The notes below the pieces were generated by a model. The model saw only the letters and a list, made by a program, of their open reading frames with translations, was not told the DNA's origin and did no database searches. A DNA stretch of 23,980 nucleotides from Chara braunii (Eukaryota > Streptophyta > Charophyceae > Charales > Characeae), in assembly GCA_003427395.1 (NCBI GenBank), contig BFEA01000495.1:330619-354598 (forward strand), in the 5' to 3' direction. Positions 9,317 to 18,526 of the stretch are shown in pieces. A program made the translations under genes and the position numbers. The first letter of the stretch is position 1, and each line of letters starts with the position of its first letter.

Positions 9317-9390
9317 GGTGGATACCCTTGTAAGGGAATTCGCACCGACAACTTACCGGACCATATTAAGCGATGTTCCCGTCGCTTCGC
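9317..9390 (+). repeat. R2 repeat copy 1 with two hairpins
   Basis: A block around GATACCCTTGTAAGGGAATT and CACCGACAAC resembles 18200-18232 in the same orientation. It carries CCCTT/AAGGG (9325-9336) and then AAGCGA/TCGCTT (9368-9373 and 9382-9387). The second copy has hairpins at both equivalent places with different arms. Outside this roughly 75-base block, similarity to 18.2 kb fades. Confidence 0.5.
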
Positions 9391-9660
9391 AAAATAAAAA
9401 AGCTATAAGTCCATCCAAACTCCAAATGTTGACGGGAAAGGAACCAATCCAATCAACCGACAGACTCAGGTTCGCGACCTCCATCAAATCATGTCAAACA
9501 CAACTATATGCTGCTAGGAGTCCAACCTGGGTCTTTATTGTCCTGACAGTTAGACGTCGGTGTACTAGGTATACGTACTACAGCGTCATAAGTTTCAGCG
9601 GCTCTCTCAACTGTCCTCTCCCCTTTGTCCTAGACAAACGCCGACTTCTCGTTAAGTGTC

Positions 9661-9696
9661 CCTAGTTTCTACTCTGTAAGCAGGGCCATAACTAGG
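9661..9696. repeat. Inverted repeat CCTAGT/ACTAGG
   Basis: Six-base arms at 9661-9666 and 9691-9696 flank a 24-base loop. Weak alone, but a related ACTAGGG/CCCTAGT hairpin lies at 10130-10149. Confidence 0.3.
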
Positions 9697-9761
9697 AACG
9701 CGGACCCTAATCGAGACCTTTGAACGCACTCTCGCCTCCCTCCCAACAATTCTCATAATCA

Positions 9762-9764
<3 letters not shown>

Positions 9765-9812
<48 letters not shown>
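9765..9812. repeat. (AT)24 microsatellite
   Basis: Perfect AT dinucleotide repeats between AAAC and CTTATC. The tract is self-complementary, so it can extrude a cruciform and is a likely site of length variation. Confidence 0.95.
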
Positions 9813-9814
<2 letters not shown>

Positions 9815-9962
9815 TATCTTAGACCCTTCCTGCAGTTTAGTACAGGGAGGTCAGGTCTCCATCTTCGTCGACCATAGTCTGGGTGATCATGTAAGATCTA
9901 CGGCCCAACGCGTTGTTATTTTAGAGGTAGTGCCCTCGCAGGTTGTGCCACAATAGGCTTTC

Positions 9963-10153
9963 TCCTGATAAGCATTCAATCAGGACTAAAAAACGACTCA
10001 ATTGACTCGACTCTTATCCCACACTGTTCCGCAGGAGCAAAACCTTCCTAGGCAGCCACACCCTTTAAGTCTTTACTCCTTTGGCAAGACGCAAACCTGC
10101 TGTTCAGGTTACGCCGATCATCAGCCAATACTAGGGGTTGCGCCCTAGTGATG
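9963..10153. repeat. Three hairpins in 190 bases
   Basis: TCCTGAT/ATCAGGA is at 9963-9969 and 9979-9985. AACCTG/CAGGTT is at 10094-10099 and 10105-10110. ACTAGGG/CCCTAGT is at 10130-10136 and 10143-10149, extended by CATC (10119-10122) and GATG (10150-10153). No gene is seen between 9.8 and 10.6 kb. The 63-codon frame at 10220-10411 has no family signature. Confidence 0.5.
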
Positions 10154-10614
10154 TTAAACTTTACCATTAACTTGGTATTCTTATAAATGCCATAAGATTA
10201 GCATAAGTGGCTGCCTCATGTGTCGCAACAATACAGGCCTATTGTGGGACTACGCAAAGGTCTGTCACACATAAAAGACATTTACCAACCCTTTGTGAGA
10301 CAACACAGAGAGCACGACAGCCTCTCCACTTTCACAAAACAGAATCACCGCCAGATTCACAAAGGCGTGACCTCCCAACTTGATCAGAGCAAGAAAGTCA
10401 CATCTAAGTGACATCTCCCAAATAAATCACTCTTGCGACCTCTAAAATTTCACCAATGGCCAAACCCAAACGTGGTCCTTCTCGTCAATCTTTATCCAAT
10501 ATCAACTTACCATGTCATTAAATCTATTAACCACCTTTCATATGAAGGAGGTCTCACTCAATAGGTCTCTCAGTTATCCTTTCTCTTTCTAGTATGAACT
10601 CTCACGCAACCTTT

Positions 10615-10767
10615 TTTTTTAAAACATCTTCCCTCTCGGAAGATGAGTCTTCTAACCTTTCTTTTTAAAACATCTTCCCCCTCTGAAGATGAGTCTTTCA
10701 AATAAGCACAAGACTACCTTCCCCCTCGAAGGTGTCTCAACCATAAAACAACTCAAACTGAGACACC
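10615..10767. repeat. Hairpin trio with similar pyrimidine loops
   Basis: A roughly 46-base tandem duplication gives CATCTTCC-CTCTC-GGAAGATG (10625-10645) and CATCTTC-CCCCTCT-GAAGATG (10671-10691). A third hairpin, ACCTTC-CCCCTC-GAAGGT (10716-10733), has a different stem but almost the same loop. GGTGTCTCA (10731-10739) then pairs with TGAGACACC (10759-10767). All three loops are C/T only. Confidence 0.75.
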
Positions 10768-11182
10768 AACTTATGGGTCCTCATCACAGCTCAACAATAA
10801 CATTCGGCATGGTAAGCATTCGAGTCTAAAAAATTTATAAATCCCTTAGTATTCTCACACTTTTCACAAAAACAAATTGCACTCTCTCTCCTTATACCCT
10901 GCCCTATGATCCACCCATGGCCAGATCACACGTGTATACTGAAGAGTAGACAGTTCACATTCATTCACATTCACAAAATACATAATACAAGCACAATATA
11001 TTTCTCATACATCTCTCACAAAACAATCATATATCAGGATAAAACCACACATGTGAGAGTGATTGTGATCCCCATATACAAAAAGTAGTCTCATATAAAA
11101 TATAAACTCAATATACACTCAGGGGTGTAATATCATAACTCAAAAATGAACCAAATATGGTTTTGAATTACATATATACGGA

Positions 11183-11222
11183 TTGAGTTGAACAATCTCA
11201 ACTCAAACTGATACCGGTATCA
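11183..11222. repeat. Two adjacent inverted repeats
   Basis: TTGAGTTGA/TCAACTCAA (11183-11191 and 11198-11206) is followed three bases later by the 14-base palindrome TGATACCGGTATCA (11209-11222). Confidence 0.65.
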
Positions 11223-11442
11223 TACAAAAATCGTGATCTCCTTGACCAGAGCCAAAACCGAAACAGTCTTAGTCCGGGCGTAATCACACTCCTCAAGTCA
11301 GAGGAATCCAGGTAATCCAAGACATATTAGAATATCCAAAATTGACACAAGATCCTCTAAGCCTTGATCGTTCAAAAGTTTACAATGGCCTCGAGTCAGA
11401 ACGTTGTGCATATTTCCCTCTTATACCTCAACACAACCACAC

Positions 11443-11951
11443 TGACCTTTGAGGTCATTGAATCTTAAAAAATTAAACTCAAACCCCACCATATTTAACG
11501 CCTCTCATATATATACAGACGTATACGCAGACACATTTGCATGGTCTCAGGGTGGTATGACTAAAAAGATACACAATTCTCAATCATCAACACCTTGCCT
11601 CAATTGTCAAGGTGATACACTCAGTAGAATGTACGTGTCTAAAGGGACACGCATCATAGTCAAGGTCGCACCGGTGTTCTTTAATAGGATCACATCCCCA
11701 CATGATCTCTCAGTACACTCAAACTTATACCACAAGTCATATCATCTCTTTCAGCGAGCGACATACCCAAGAGACTCACTCTCACACTTCAGCCAATCTA
11801 CCCCTGAGTAAACACAAGAGTCTGAAACGCTTATCCAATTTAAACTGAGGCTCCTTATGATTCGGTATATATACATAATGTACTAAAAACGTGTATACCT
11901 GTCTTTCAACCCACTCGGTATATAGTTAGGACCGTGTTGACTAAGACACGG
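11443..11951. repeat. Series of short hairpins
   Basis: TGACCT/AGGTCA is at 11443-11457. CACCTTG/CAAGGTG is at 11591-11597 and 11608-11614. CGTGTC/GACACG is at 11634-11639 and 11646-11651, CACCGGTG at 11669-11676, and CCGTGT/ACACGG at 11932-11937 and 11946-11951. The frame at 11449-11811 (120 codons) overlaps them but has no recognisable domain, so I do not call it. Confidence 0.5.
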
Positions 11952-12115
11952 AATTGGAATCACACAATAGGTTAGTCTGCTATCCTGACTGCCATGCCCA
12001 AGTACATCGACCTCTTGCTGAAAACCTCCTAGCCTAAAGGGTTAAGACTAATCTCCTCCTCACACCGCTATATTTCCTTTAACCCTATCCTTCTACCCTA
12101 TAGCAACTACAATCA

Positions 12116-13248
12116 TCATGCCCCCTTTTTCTTTGCGTTCCACTTGTGGTTTCGCTGACGCCCACCACACTCACCAGTGCCTCCTTTGCCGCCTCCCCGT
12201 CCCCTATCGGTGCGTCCGCCATTCCCGCGACCCCTTTCAACCTCATGTTGTTGGCCTCCTCCATCAGCCACGCTGCCTTGGGACACTTGTCGTGTCGATG
12301 GCTGGAACGGTCTCATAGGCTGAGTTGGTTGAGTTTGGGTTGTTGGAGGCCTAGGCGGCATCATACTCACTGGTGGATCCAAATAACTGCCTTGTGCCCA
12401 TGACATATATGGATTATACGTCGATCACAGACTCGTTTGATGGCATGGCATCCACTGCCCAGATAATACCTACTCAGCCGACAAAGGACCCTTTCTCGTT
12501 GTTTTATCTCCCGATCCTTGTGGGGTGACCGCTACTTGTCGCGAACATTGCCCCTTTCCGGTACCTTGTCCTCCCTGAGCCACATTCCTCGCTTTTCGTT
12601 GGGCCTTCGTTAACTTGGGAGGGTCACGCTCCTCCTTTACCTCGATCACCACTTTGTCGTCGTTTCTCTCATGAGCACAAGTTCGCCTTCTAGGGTTCCC
12701 CTGAGGAGAAGTGACTCCCTGTCATTACCCTTTGCTCCCCCTTCATCCTGACCAGCTGACTCACTTGAGGCTCCCTCTAAAACCTTTCGTTTGCCCTTCT
12801 TGGCCTCTTCCAGTCGCGTCAACCTTTCTTCCAGTATTCCCACTTGTCTTTGTATACCACTCAACTCTCCTTGTGTTGATGTAACCCCGACTGGCTGCAC
12901 GTGGTCTCCACCAAGTTGACCTTACATCCTACCCTCTGGAAATCTCAATCTTAAAAAGTTTTTCAGTTCGCCCCAGGTTTGTGACTTCAACATGAGAGTA
13001 TATACCTCCTCGCTTAACTCTTCGCAGACGAACAATGACAGCATACTCCACATTGCTCTCTTGTCCCATATCTTTGCGAGGCTGAAGTCATGATAGTCGC
13101 GCATAAATTTAGACAAATTCCTTCCTTGAAACAACAGGGCTCGAAGGTCTAAGGGCATTGAGTCATGCACTAACTCGCACAACATCACCTTGGTGAGACA
13201 TGTACTCCCCCAGAGCAGGATTTTAGCGAAACCACTTCCTTCAGCCAT
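12116..13248 (-). pseudogene. Broken gag-like retrotransposon reading frame
   Basis: Read on the minus strand from 13248, a start-preceded frame of 108 codons resembles the helical N-terminal part of plant retrotransposon Gag, with a basic/aromatic body and a TWGELKNFLRLRFPEG-like end. It stops at 12922. The same frame reopens (12900-12646) as a charged, coiled-coil-like segment (GILEERLTRLEEAKKGKRK). The signal then moves to another frame (12652-12470) with a lysine-rich KAQRKARN stretch. After another stop it resumes (12406-12116) as a Pro/Gln- then Arg/Gly-rich tail (ERGRGNGGRTDRGRGGG). This makes one ancestral protein of about 375 residues broken by at least two stops and one frameshift. 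No intact CCHC zinc knuckle is seen, only a single Cys and His near the C-terminus, and no pol follows. It starts 24 bases from R1 copy 2, which supports an LTR element on this strand. Gag identity is by general character, not by a signature motif. Confidence 0.6.
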
Positions 13249-13272
13249 AATGCCGAGGCCCCCCTGTTACGC

Positions 13273-13985
13273 TGTCGAGCGCATCGGCCCTCACGTGAAA
13301 ACGAGGGCCCTCCCGGCCATGTCACGCAGGAGTTAAAACTAAATAAAATCAGAGACAACTTAGGACGATGCATAAATAATCCCACGAGCCGCCGATACGG
13401 CGCGCGGTCACATCGTCCCTCGCCGCTCTGGCCGGGTGCGCCAGCAATACATCCCGCGGTCCCCTACGACATAATAGGTTCCCGCGGGGCATAAGCTACC
13501 TTCCCTAAGGGGCTGTCACCACCCTCATGGGCGTATCCCTACTGAGCTACTGACCCACGTGCAAAAGCTTTTACATGCAATTGCAGAGGTAGGTCAGCCG
13601 AGGGTGTTTGCTCGCTCGTCGTAGTATAGATACGTTGGTTAATGCCAAGTGGACCCGAACGTCGTTCATTCTTTAGGGTGCTGATCTCCTAAGTACTAAA
13701 TGGACGTCGATCGACTAGGACAGTCTCGACCTAACGTGAAATCACAAAATTAATCCTAGTCCCTTTTACACACAATCAGAAGAAAGTTACAATAAACACA
13801 CATAATTTCTCCAAAAGGAGTCGACTGTAGTCGACAGGAACGTGCCCAATCTGAGATGATGATTGAAATAATTAGAATCATCATATGGTACGTCCAACAA
13901 TAAGATATCAAAAATAATCCAACCACACCGGGTCGAACTCCATAAAAACAACCATGCAATCGTCACTGATAATGACTTTGATGCA
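13273..13985 (-). repeat. R1 repeat copy 2 (putative 5' LTR of minus-strand element)
   Basis: This is the direct-orientation partner of 2309-2990. Similarity begins at the same TGTCGAGCGCATCGG and is clear to 13721. A later anchor is ATGCAATCGT near 13953, matching ATGCAAGCAATCGT near 2960. Hairpins at equivalent places have arms 13453-13458/13483-13488 (CCCGCG/CGCGGG), 13499-13502/13507-13510, 13522-13524/13529-13531 and 13599-13602/13611-13614. The stem loop ACGACATAAT (13466-13475) matches ACGACATGAT in copy 1. A further nine-base inverted repeat, ATGATGATT/AATCATCAT, lies at 13856-13884. No standard primer-binding site is visible between this copy and the gag-like start. Confidence 0.65.
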
Positions 13986-13989
13986 GCCG

Positions 13990-15230
13990 ACACGGTAGTC
14001 GACCTGCCTTAGTTTTGACTTGATGAGACGTGCTGCCAAAGTTATTCATTCCAACTAACGCCGACCTATGATTAAACACGCATACGCCTGTCTCCATACA
14101 CTCTCAATCTCCCTGGATGACAGGTTGCTTCGCGGATGCTTCTTGATCAGGGGCATTGCTTGACGTGTTGCATGCCTCGCCCTCTAGGAAGTGATCTGTG
14201 GATACTCCTTCCCCTCGCCTGAGTCCGAAGACTCAAATCTCAGAGGTTGGGTCGTCACCACCGAGTCGGCAAAGTACCGCCCCCGACGAGTCGGGTCCAC
14301 TTCAAGTCGATAACAGGGCCGGCTCCGAAAGCATACGAACCCCCGCCTTGGATGCTTCCTAGAGAAAGGAGAATGTGTTCACCGCAAGTAGTTTTCAATT
14401 ATTTTCAATCCTTCTCGGTTCTCGGTACTTAGACGTAAGGAAACTGAATGAGATAGAGAATGAGACTCACTTTGACAGGTATAGATATAGAAGGTCATGC
14501 CGGATAAAATGTGTCAATCCTGGGAAAATGCTAAGTCCAATTGACTGCATTTTCATTTTATTCACAAGTTTTCTTTCATGGCACCCATTGAAATTACTCA
14601 TTTCCAAATTCAAGTATTTTACCATGCAGGCAGGTGAAAGGTTGAAAGAGAACAATCCTTTTCCTTTTCCCCAACAGGCAAAGTCAATCTCCATAGCAGA
14701 CATCCTTCTACCTACCTGCACAACATGCATAGACAACAAGTTCAAGAGAAAAGAGTACAATCCCATACTCGAGTCAGACTTTTTCATCCACATGCATGAC
14801 TTGCACAACTTTCCTCTACCTTTTCTTTTGAACCTTCGAAACGAACAGGGTCAAGCAAAGTGTGGGTTCACACCGGGGTGAAAGGAGGTCTGAGTCATTC
14901 AACTGACCTTGAGTGAAGTTTGATCCGGCTCACTCAAGAAAGCCGAATAGTATTCCAGTCAAAGTTGAGAAGACGATCATCGTTAAAGCTATAAATATGC
15001 AGCTCACAACTTCCACGACTCGTGGTCGTTCCACTATGACGGCCACCTTACTCTCCAAGTACTCGTATGAGCGAAAGTCGCCTTCACTAAAAGACTTAAG
15101 TGAGATAACCCTCCAGGAGGGTGCTCCCAACAATGAGTCCCAGATGGTCCCACGTCACCGCTGTACCACCGGATGAACCCAAACTCAAAACCGCTCGCAT
15201 CGCGTTCCACAAAAAAAAATAAAGGTGGCT
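13990..15230. other. Stretch without a recognisable gene
   Basis: The longest frames (14375-14881 plus, 14467-14808 minus) are antiparallel, lack domain signatures and have unremarkable composition, so I call neither. Short hairpins are present: TGAGTC/GACTCA (14220-14235), the palindrome CCCGACGAGTCGGG (14282-14295) and GTGTG/CACAC (14860-14873). Confidence 0.4.
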
Positions 15231-15518
15231 CTGACTCAAAACCGTAAGTGCTGCAACTCCAATAGACAGTGCTGCGTCCACCCACACAACGATCTCTTCA
15301 TGCCACCGGCCCACACATCACTGTCGCGCAATCCCAACCACGCACCAGTGTTAGCCCAACCTCTACGCCACACTGAAATTCACCTTAACATCCGTGCACC
15401 ACAAAAAAATATACGGACCATTGCTTGTTGCACCGTCAACGGTATTATGTCAGCGTGCGGCATCACCGCCTGATCACACATCACCACAGACAACCGGCTC
15501 CACCCCGCTCCAAAATTT

Positions 15519-15833
15519 CGGCAACACAGCCGTCATTGTCGAGCCTCCAAATGGACAGTACCTCCCCTTGACAACGTCGCTGCAACTGTACCAAACGGCA
15601 ACACTTCCTCATTGACAACGTCGCTGCCGCCACAATCCGGCAGTGCTTCCGCACCACCGCAGTTAAAACTTGTGCAGCCGCGAAAAAATTTCGGCAGCGC
15701 TTCCGCGCCACTGGCAAAATTTATCCTGCCGCCGCCGTGTAAAACGGGCAGATCCTCCCCTACACCTCTTGCCGAAGACCTGCCGCCGCCGTGCCAAACG
15801 GGCAGAACCTCCCCTGCACCGCTTGCCGAAGAA
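15519..15833. repeat. Tandem array C sharing a core with array A
   Basis: A CGGCAG-NN-CYTCC-like core recurs at 15519, 15553, 15596, 15638, 15692, 15745 and 15799. The spacing is first about 34-43 bases and then regular at 53-54. The last two units (15726-15779 and 15780-15833) are well preserved. GGCAGCGCTTCC at 15693-15704 is identical to 3963-3974 in array A, and both are preceded by A/T tracts. Because 54 is a multiple of three, all frames stay open through the units and give spurious proteins on both strands (for example 15612-16106). Confidence 0.7.
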
Positions 15834-16110
15834 GTGCAGCAAACAATATCACCTCCCGCGGGCACCACGCAGTCCGGTGGCTATGGCAGCCTCACCTTTC
15901 TTCTCTCACTGCACACCTCCACTCCACTCCCTTTACTCACTGGCCCTCAGCACTCTGGCAACATAATGCTGCTCACTACTCCACATTCAATCAGAATGTG
16001 GGCAGCACCTCAACTGAGTGAGGATGCTGTTGGCCAGCCCTGCTTTTATAGCTGGGCTGGAATGGTAGGCAGCCACTTGAGGCAAAACCAAAAAAAACGA
16101 GGTTGAGCCT

Positions 16111-16436
16111 AGCCCTCGATCTGAACTTCGATCGAGGGCTGGGAATCTTGATGTTCCACTAGGAACATCAAGTTCCTGACTTTGGTTATTCACCGGGCCG
16201 TCACCCACGGCCGGGCGCAGTCCAAAATGGCAGAACCAAGCCATTTCAGGACTGCATGCTCAACTTGAACAGGTGCAGTCCCATCAGCCCCTAGAAGCTT
16301 CTAGGGGCCGCACCTGTTCCTTTTCCGCGGCCACGTTCGCGGCCGTTACCTTTTCCTCTTCTTTTTTCCTTTTTTTCTTTCGTTTCTTTTACCCCCTCCT
16401 TTCTTTATACAGGGGCAACTCGTTTTCGAAAACGAG
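16111..16436. repeat. Run of six strong inverted repeats
   Basis: AGCCCTCGATC/GATCGAGGGCT is at 16111-16121 and 16130-16140. CTTGATGTTCC/GGAACATCAAG is at 16147-16157 and 16162-16172, extended by GGAA/TTCC. CCGGGCCGT/ACGGCCGG is at 16193-16201 and 16207-16214 with one bulge. GCAGTCC and AAATGGC pair with GCCATTT and GGACTGC (16217-16255). GAACAGGTGC/GCACCTGTTC (16267-16276 and 16310-16319) encloses a perfect 22-base palindrome with half-site GCCCCTAGAAG at 16287-16308. CTCGTTTTCGAAAACGAG (16419-16436) is a perfect 18-base palindrome. They follow one another with little spacing, and no reading frame explains them. Confidence 0.85.
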
Positions 16437-16808
16437 CAGCCACCCCCTCTCAAGTCACTTCACAGAGACGAACTAGAGTCAAGCTCAACAGGGTCTTCAT
16501 ATCCCTGATGCAACAGTCACCCGCACCCGGCCGCAACCAGTGCCAGGTTCAGGTGTTGTTGAGTGCCGCAGCATGTTCCTGAGGTCGGACAGGCGCAGCG
16601 ACGACAACACTAAGAACCCCAAAACAAAAAAAAAAACAAAATAAGAAAAAGAAAAAAGGAACAAAAAGAGAGGAAAGAAAAAAGACACTCACCTGTTCGT
16701 GGTCACGTCGCAGACGCTCCCCTCCTTGTCGCCTTCGCCAGGTAAGGTCCCTTCTCCCTCTCTCTCTCTCTCTAACCAGTGTGCGGAGAGTCCCCGTAAC
16801 TCAGGTAC
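16437..16808. other. Low-complexity stretch
   Basis: A C-rich start is followed by a purine-rich A/G tract (about 16620-16685) and a short CT repeat (about 16757-16772). No gene is seen. The minus-strand frame at 16497-16688 is a low-complexity artefact. Confidence 0.5.
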
Positions 16809-16809
16809 A

Positions 16810-16919
16810 AGGGTCCCAAAACCCTCAGTCGAACGTAGCCGCGTTCTCGCGGCAGATCCGTTTGATTTTGCTCCTCCTATCGAAAGGAGAAGCAGCCCGT
16901 TCGTTGAAAATGAACGGGC
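16810..16919. repeat. Four consecutive hairpins
   Basis: AGGGT/ACCCT is at 16810-16814 and 16821-16825. GCCGCG-TTCT-CGCGGC is at 16838-16853. TGCTCCTCCT/AGGAGAAGCA is at 16869-16878 and 16885-16894 with one mismatch, and GCCCGTTC/GAACGGGC is at 16895-16902 and 16912-16919. The last two abut exactly. Confidence 0.75.
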
Positions 16920-16995
16920 ATTTACTAATTTCTACTAATAGAAAGAAAAAGAAAACAATAAAATATAACAAAAATCTAAGCAAATCTAACGAAAG

Positions 16996-17042
<47 letters not shown>

Positions 17043-17043
17043 N

Positions 17044-17133
<90 letters not shown>
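16996..17133. repeat. Poly(A) tract of 138 nt containing one N
   Basis: The run is A throughout except an undetermined base at 17043. Its length is likely to be imprecise in an assembly, and the N may mark a join, so sequence on the two sides should not be assumed contiguous. Poly-lysine and poly-phenylalanine frames across it are artefacts. Confidence 0.9.
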
Positions 17134-17134
<1 letters not shown>

Positions 17135-17347
17135 GGCACCCGTAAAAACGGGCGCCTGTCACGACCACTGGGGACTAAAGTGCCCCAGACACTTCACACT
17201 GCGCCACATGGTGCTTCGCTTTAGTTGTAGTTTTAGTTTGTTTGTTTTTTTTCTTTCTAACTATACCCGTTGGCTTATGTCAACGGTCACATCGTGGCTG
17301 AAAGCCACGGTTCTGTCATGCAGCCCCAAGCTCGAATCCCGTGGGAT
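17135..17347. repeat. Further run of hairpins after the A tract
   Basis: GGC-CCCGT/ACGGG-GCC spans 17135-17156 with one mismatch. CTGGGGACT/AGT-CCCCAG spans 17168-17188 with one bulge, and a wobble-containing GCGCCA/TGGTGC spans 17201-17214. CCGTTG/CAACGG is at 17267-17272 and 17281-17286, CGTGGCT-GAA-AGCCACG at 17293-17309 and ATCCC/GGGAT at 17336-17347. GCTCGAATCCC (17330-17340) resembles a Pol III B box, but no matching T stem forms. Confidence 0.7.
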
Positions 17348-17386
17348 CCAATGAGATTTTTTCAACCCTTTTTTTTTTTTTTTCTC

Positions 17387-17438
17387 GACCATTTCTCAAT
17401 TTATGCGTGTCATCCTTGCGCAGGGGCCAGGCTAATCT
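17387..17438 (-). pseudogene. U6 snRNA 3'-half fragment
   Basis: Read on the minus strand, this 52-base segment matches the 3' half of plant U6 spliceosomal RNA from AGATTAGC through the GGCCCCTGCGCAAGGATGAC block to GAGAAATGGTC. From memory I see two differences: GCCTGG for GCATGG, and ATTGAG for ATCGAG. The U6 5' hairpin, ACAGAG box and upstream promoter elements are absent, and the usual terminal U run is replaced by GAG plus A15 (plus-strand T run 17369-17383). It is therefore a 5'-truncated, A-tailed retrocopy or a piece of a chimeric retroelement, not a working gene. Confidence 0.85.
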
Positions 17439-17439
17439 G

Positions 17440-17674
17440 CGCGCGGCTGATCTGGGTCGCGCGATCCTCACGATCGGCCGGTCAGCTCCAACCGTGCCTA
17501 CTTCAAAAAGCTGCAGCCAACTCCAAAAGGAGCCAGCCTAGCAGCGTATGCAGTTTCTCAGATTCGATTCTGATACCTGCCGGGTGAGAGTCTGGTGCTG
17601 TAACCTACTGGGCTGGCTCCTATCATGATAGTGATAAGAGCAACTCTTCTATATGAAGAGCTGGCCCAGTTGCT
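17440..17674. repeat. Hairpins flanking the U6 fragment
   Basis: CGCGCG arms are at 17440-17445 and 17458-17463, and CGATC/GATCG at 17462-17466 and 17472-17476. CTCC-AAAA-GGAG spans 17521-17532, and the palindrome CTATCATGATAG spans 17620-17631. AGCAAC and TCTTC pair with GAAGA and GTTGCT (17639-17649 with 17655-17659 and 17669-17674) with an asymmetric bulge. Confidence 0.55.
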
Positions 17675-17691
17675 ATCCCCCATGTCGGGGC

Positions 17692-17806
17692 TTTGCAGGT
17701 CGTGCCTGCCTGTGGCCCGGTAGGTCCAGCCTGCCTGTGGCCTTGCAGGCTCTGCACGCCCATTAGTGGTCTTGCAGGCCTTACCCGTTGGTAGGCCGCG
17801 TGGCAT
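17692..17806. repeat. Degenerate GC-rich tandem repeat, about 25-30 bp
   Basis: Blocks of the type TTGCAGG...GCCTGCCTGTGGCC recur about four times (for example TTTGCAGG, CGGTAGG, TTGCAGG, TTGCAGG followed by GGCC). The units are diverged. No gene is seen from 17.44 to 18.5 kb. Confidence 0.5.
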
Positions 17807-17911
17807 CGGCCCATCAGCCCCCTGGCTCGATGTCGGCCTCCGCGGCCTAGAAAAACTCCCCATTCCTTCTGCGTCGCGGTCCTATAACCGGCGCATCCCT
17901 CTTTTTAACCT

Positions 17912-18188
17912 ATTCAGGCCCTGAATCGCGCGGATGTACAGCCGCGCGACACTATTTTAGATGGAATAGGTATAGTTTTACCGTTCCCATATCCGCACAT
18001 ACCTGCAGCTTCGACAAAACAGAGCATCACCATTCACATTCGTTCTTCCTGGACTCCATACGCGTTCGAACTAACGTTCGAACTCTTAATATGTCAGTCA
18101 TAGGTCAGGTCTGAATAAACTTTTGGCAAACATCGTCTCAGCAAGTCCTTCAATTCAACACAGAAGTCGGACGACGTCCGACGTTGAA
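17912..18188. repeat. Hairpin series
   Basis: ATTCAGG-C-CCTGAAT (17912-17926) abuts TCGCGCGG/CCGCGCGA (17926-17933 and 17942-17949). GGAA and GGTA pair with TACC and TTCC (17963-17987). CGTTCGAAC occurs twice in direct order (18063-18071 and 18075-18083). TTCAAC and GTCGGAC (18154-18159 and 18166-18172) pair with GTCCGAC and GTTGAA (18176-18188). Confidence 0.7.
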
Positions 18189-18199
18189 AAACCCCAGCG

Positions 18200-18262
18200 A
18201 GTACCCTTGTCAGGGTATTTGCCCCGACAACGCATAGCAAGCAATAGATCATCAGGTTGCTG
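18200..18262 (+). repeat. R2 repeat copy 2 with two hairpins
   Basis: Partner of 9317-9390. It holds TACCCT-TGTC-AGGGTA (18202-18217), then the shared CCGACAAC block, then AGCAA/TTGCT (18240-18244 and 18257-18261). Hairpin order and spacing match copy 1 while the stem sequences differ. Confidence 0.5.
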
Positions 18263-18526
18263 TCCAAAAAAACTCAAGGCAGCTAAGAACAAATAAAACT
18301 ACTAACACTTAAATCACACTAACCATCTTTTTGCCCCCATAACAAGATTTTAGACTTTAGTTACCCCCTTGCTCTAATTTCAGGGGTACCACGAACAATA
18401 TACACTCTACGTAAGCATAACTTTCAAACTAACTATATACAGATAGTAGTGGTGGCCTCAACTATCGATGGTCACCGCACTTGTACTACATAATAAGGGG
18501 GTCATACACAAGTTTGTGAGAGACGC

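Noticed and set aside
14375-14881. 168-codon plus-strand frame, the longest in the window
   Set aside because: An antiparallel frame of similar length exists, the start is arbitrary and no motif is recognised.
15612-16106. 164-codon proline-rich frame
   Set aside because: It is produced by array C, whose 54-base period keeps all frames open.
16781-17224. Poly-lysine and poly-phenylalanine frames
   Set aside because: Artefacts of the poly(A) tract.
17260-17347. tRNA-Phe-like gene: CGTGG-CTGAAAG-CCACG resembles an anticodon arm with GAA, followed by a B-box-like GCTCGAATCCC
   Set aside because: No acceptor stem forms, the T stem does not pair, and many similar hairpins surround it.
17387-17438. 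Functional U6 gene
   Set aside because: The 5' half, promoter elements and terminal U run are missing.
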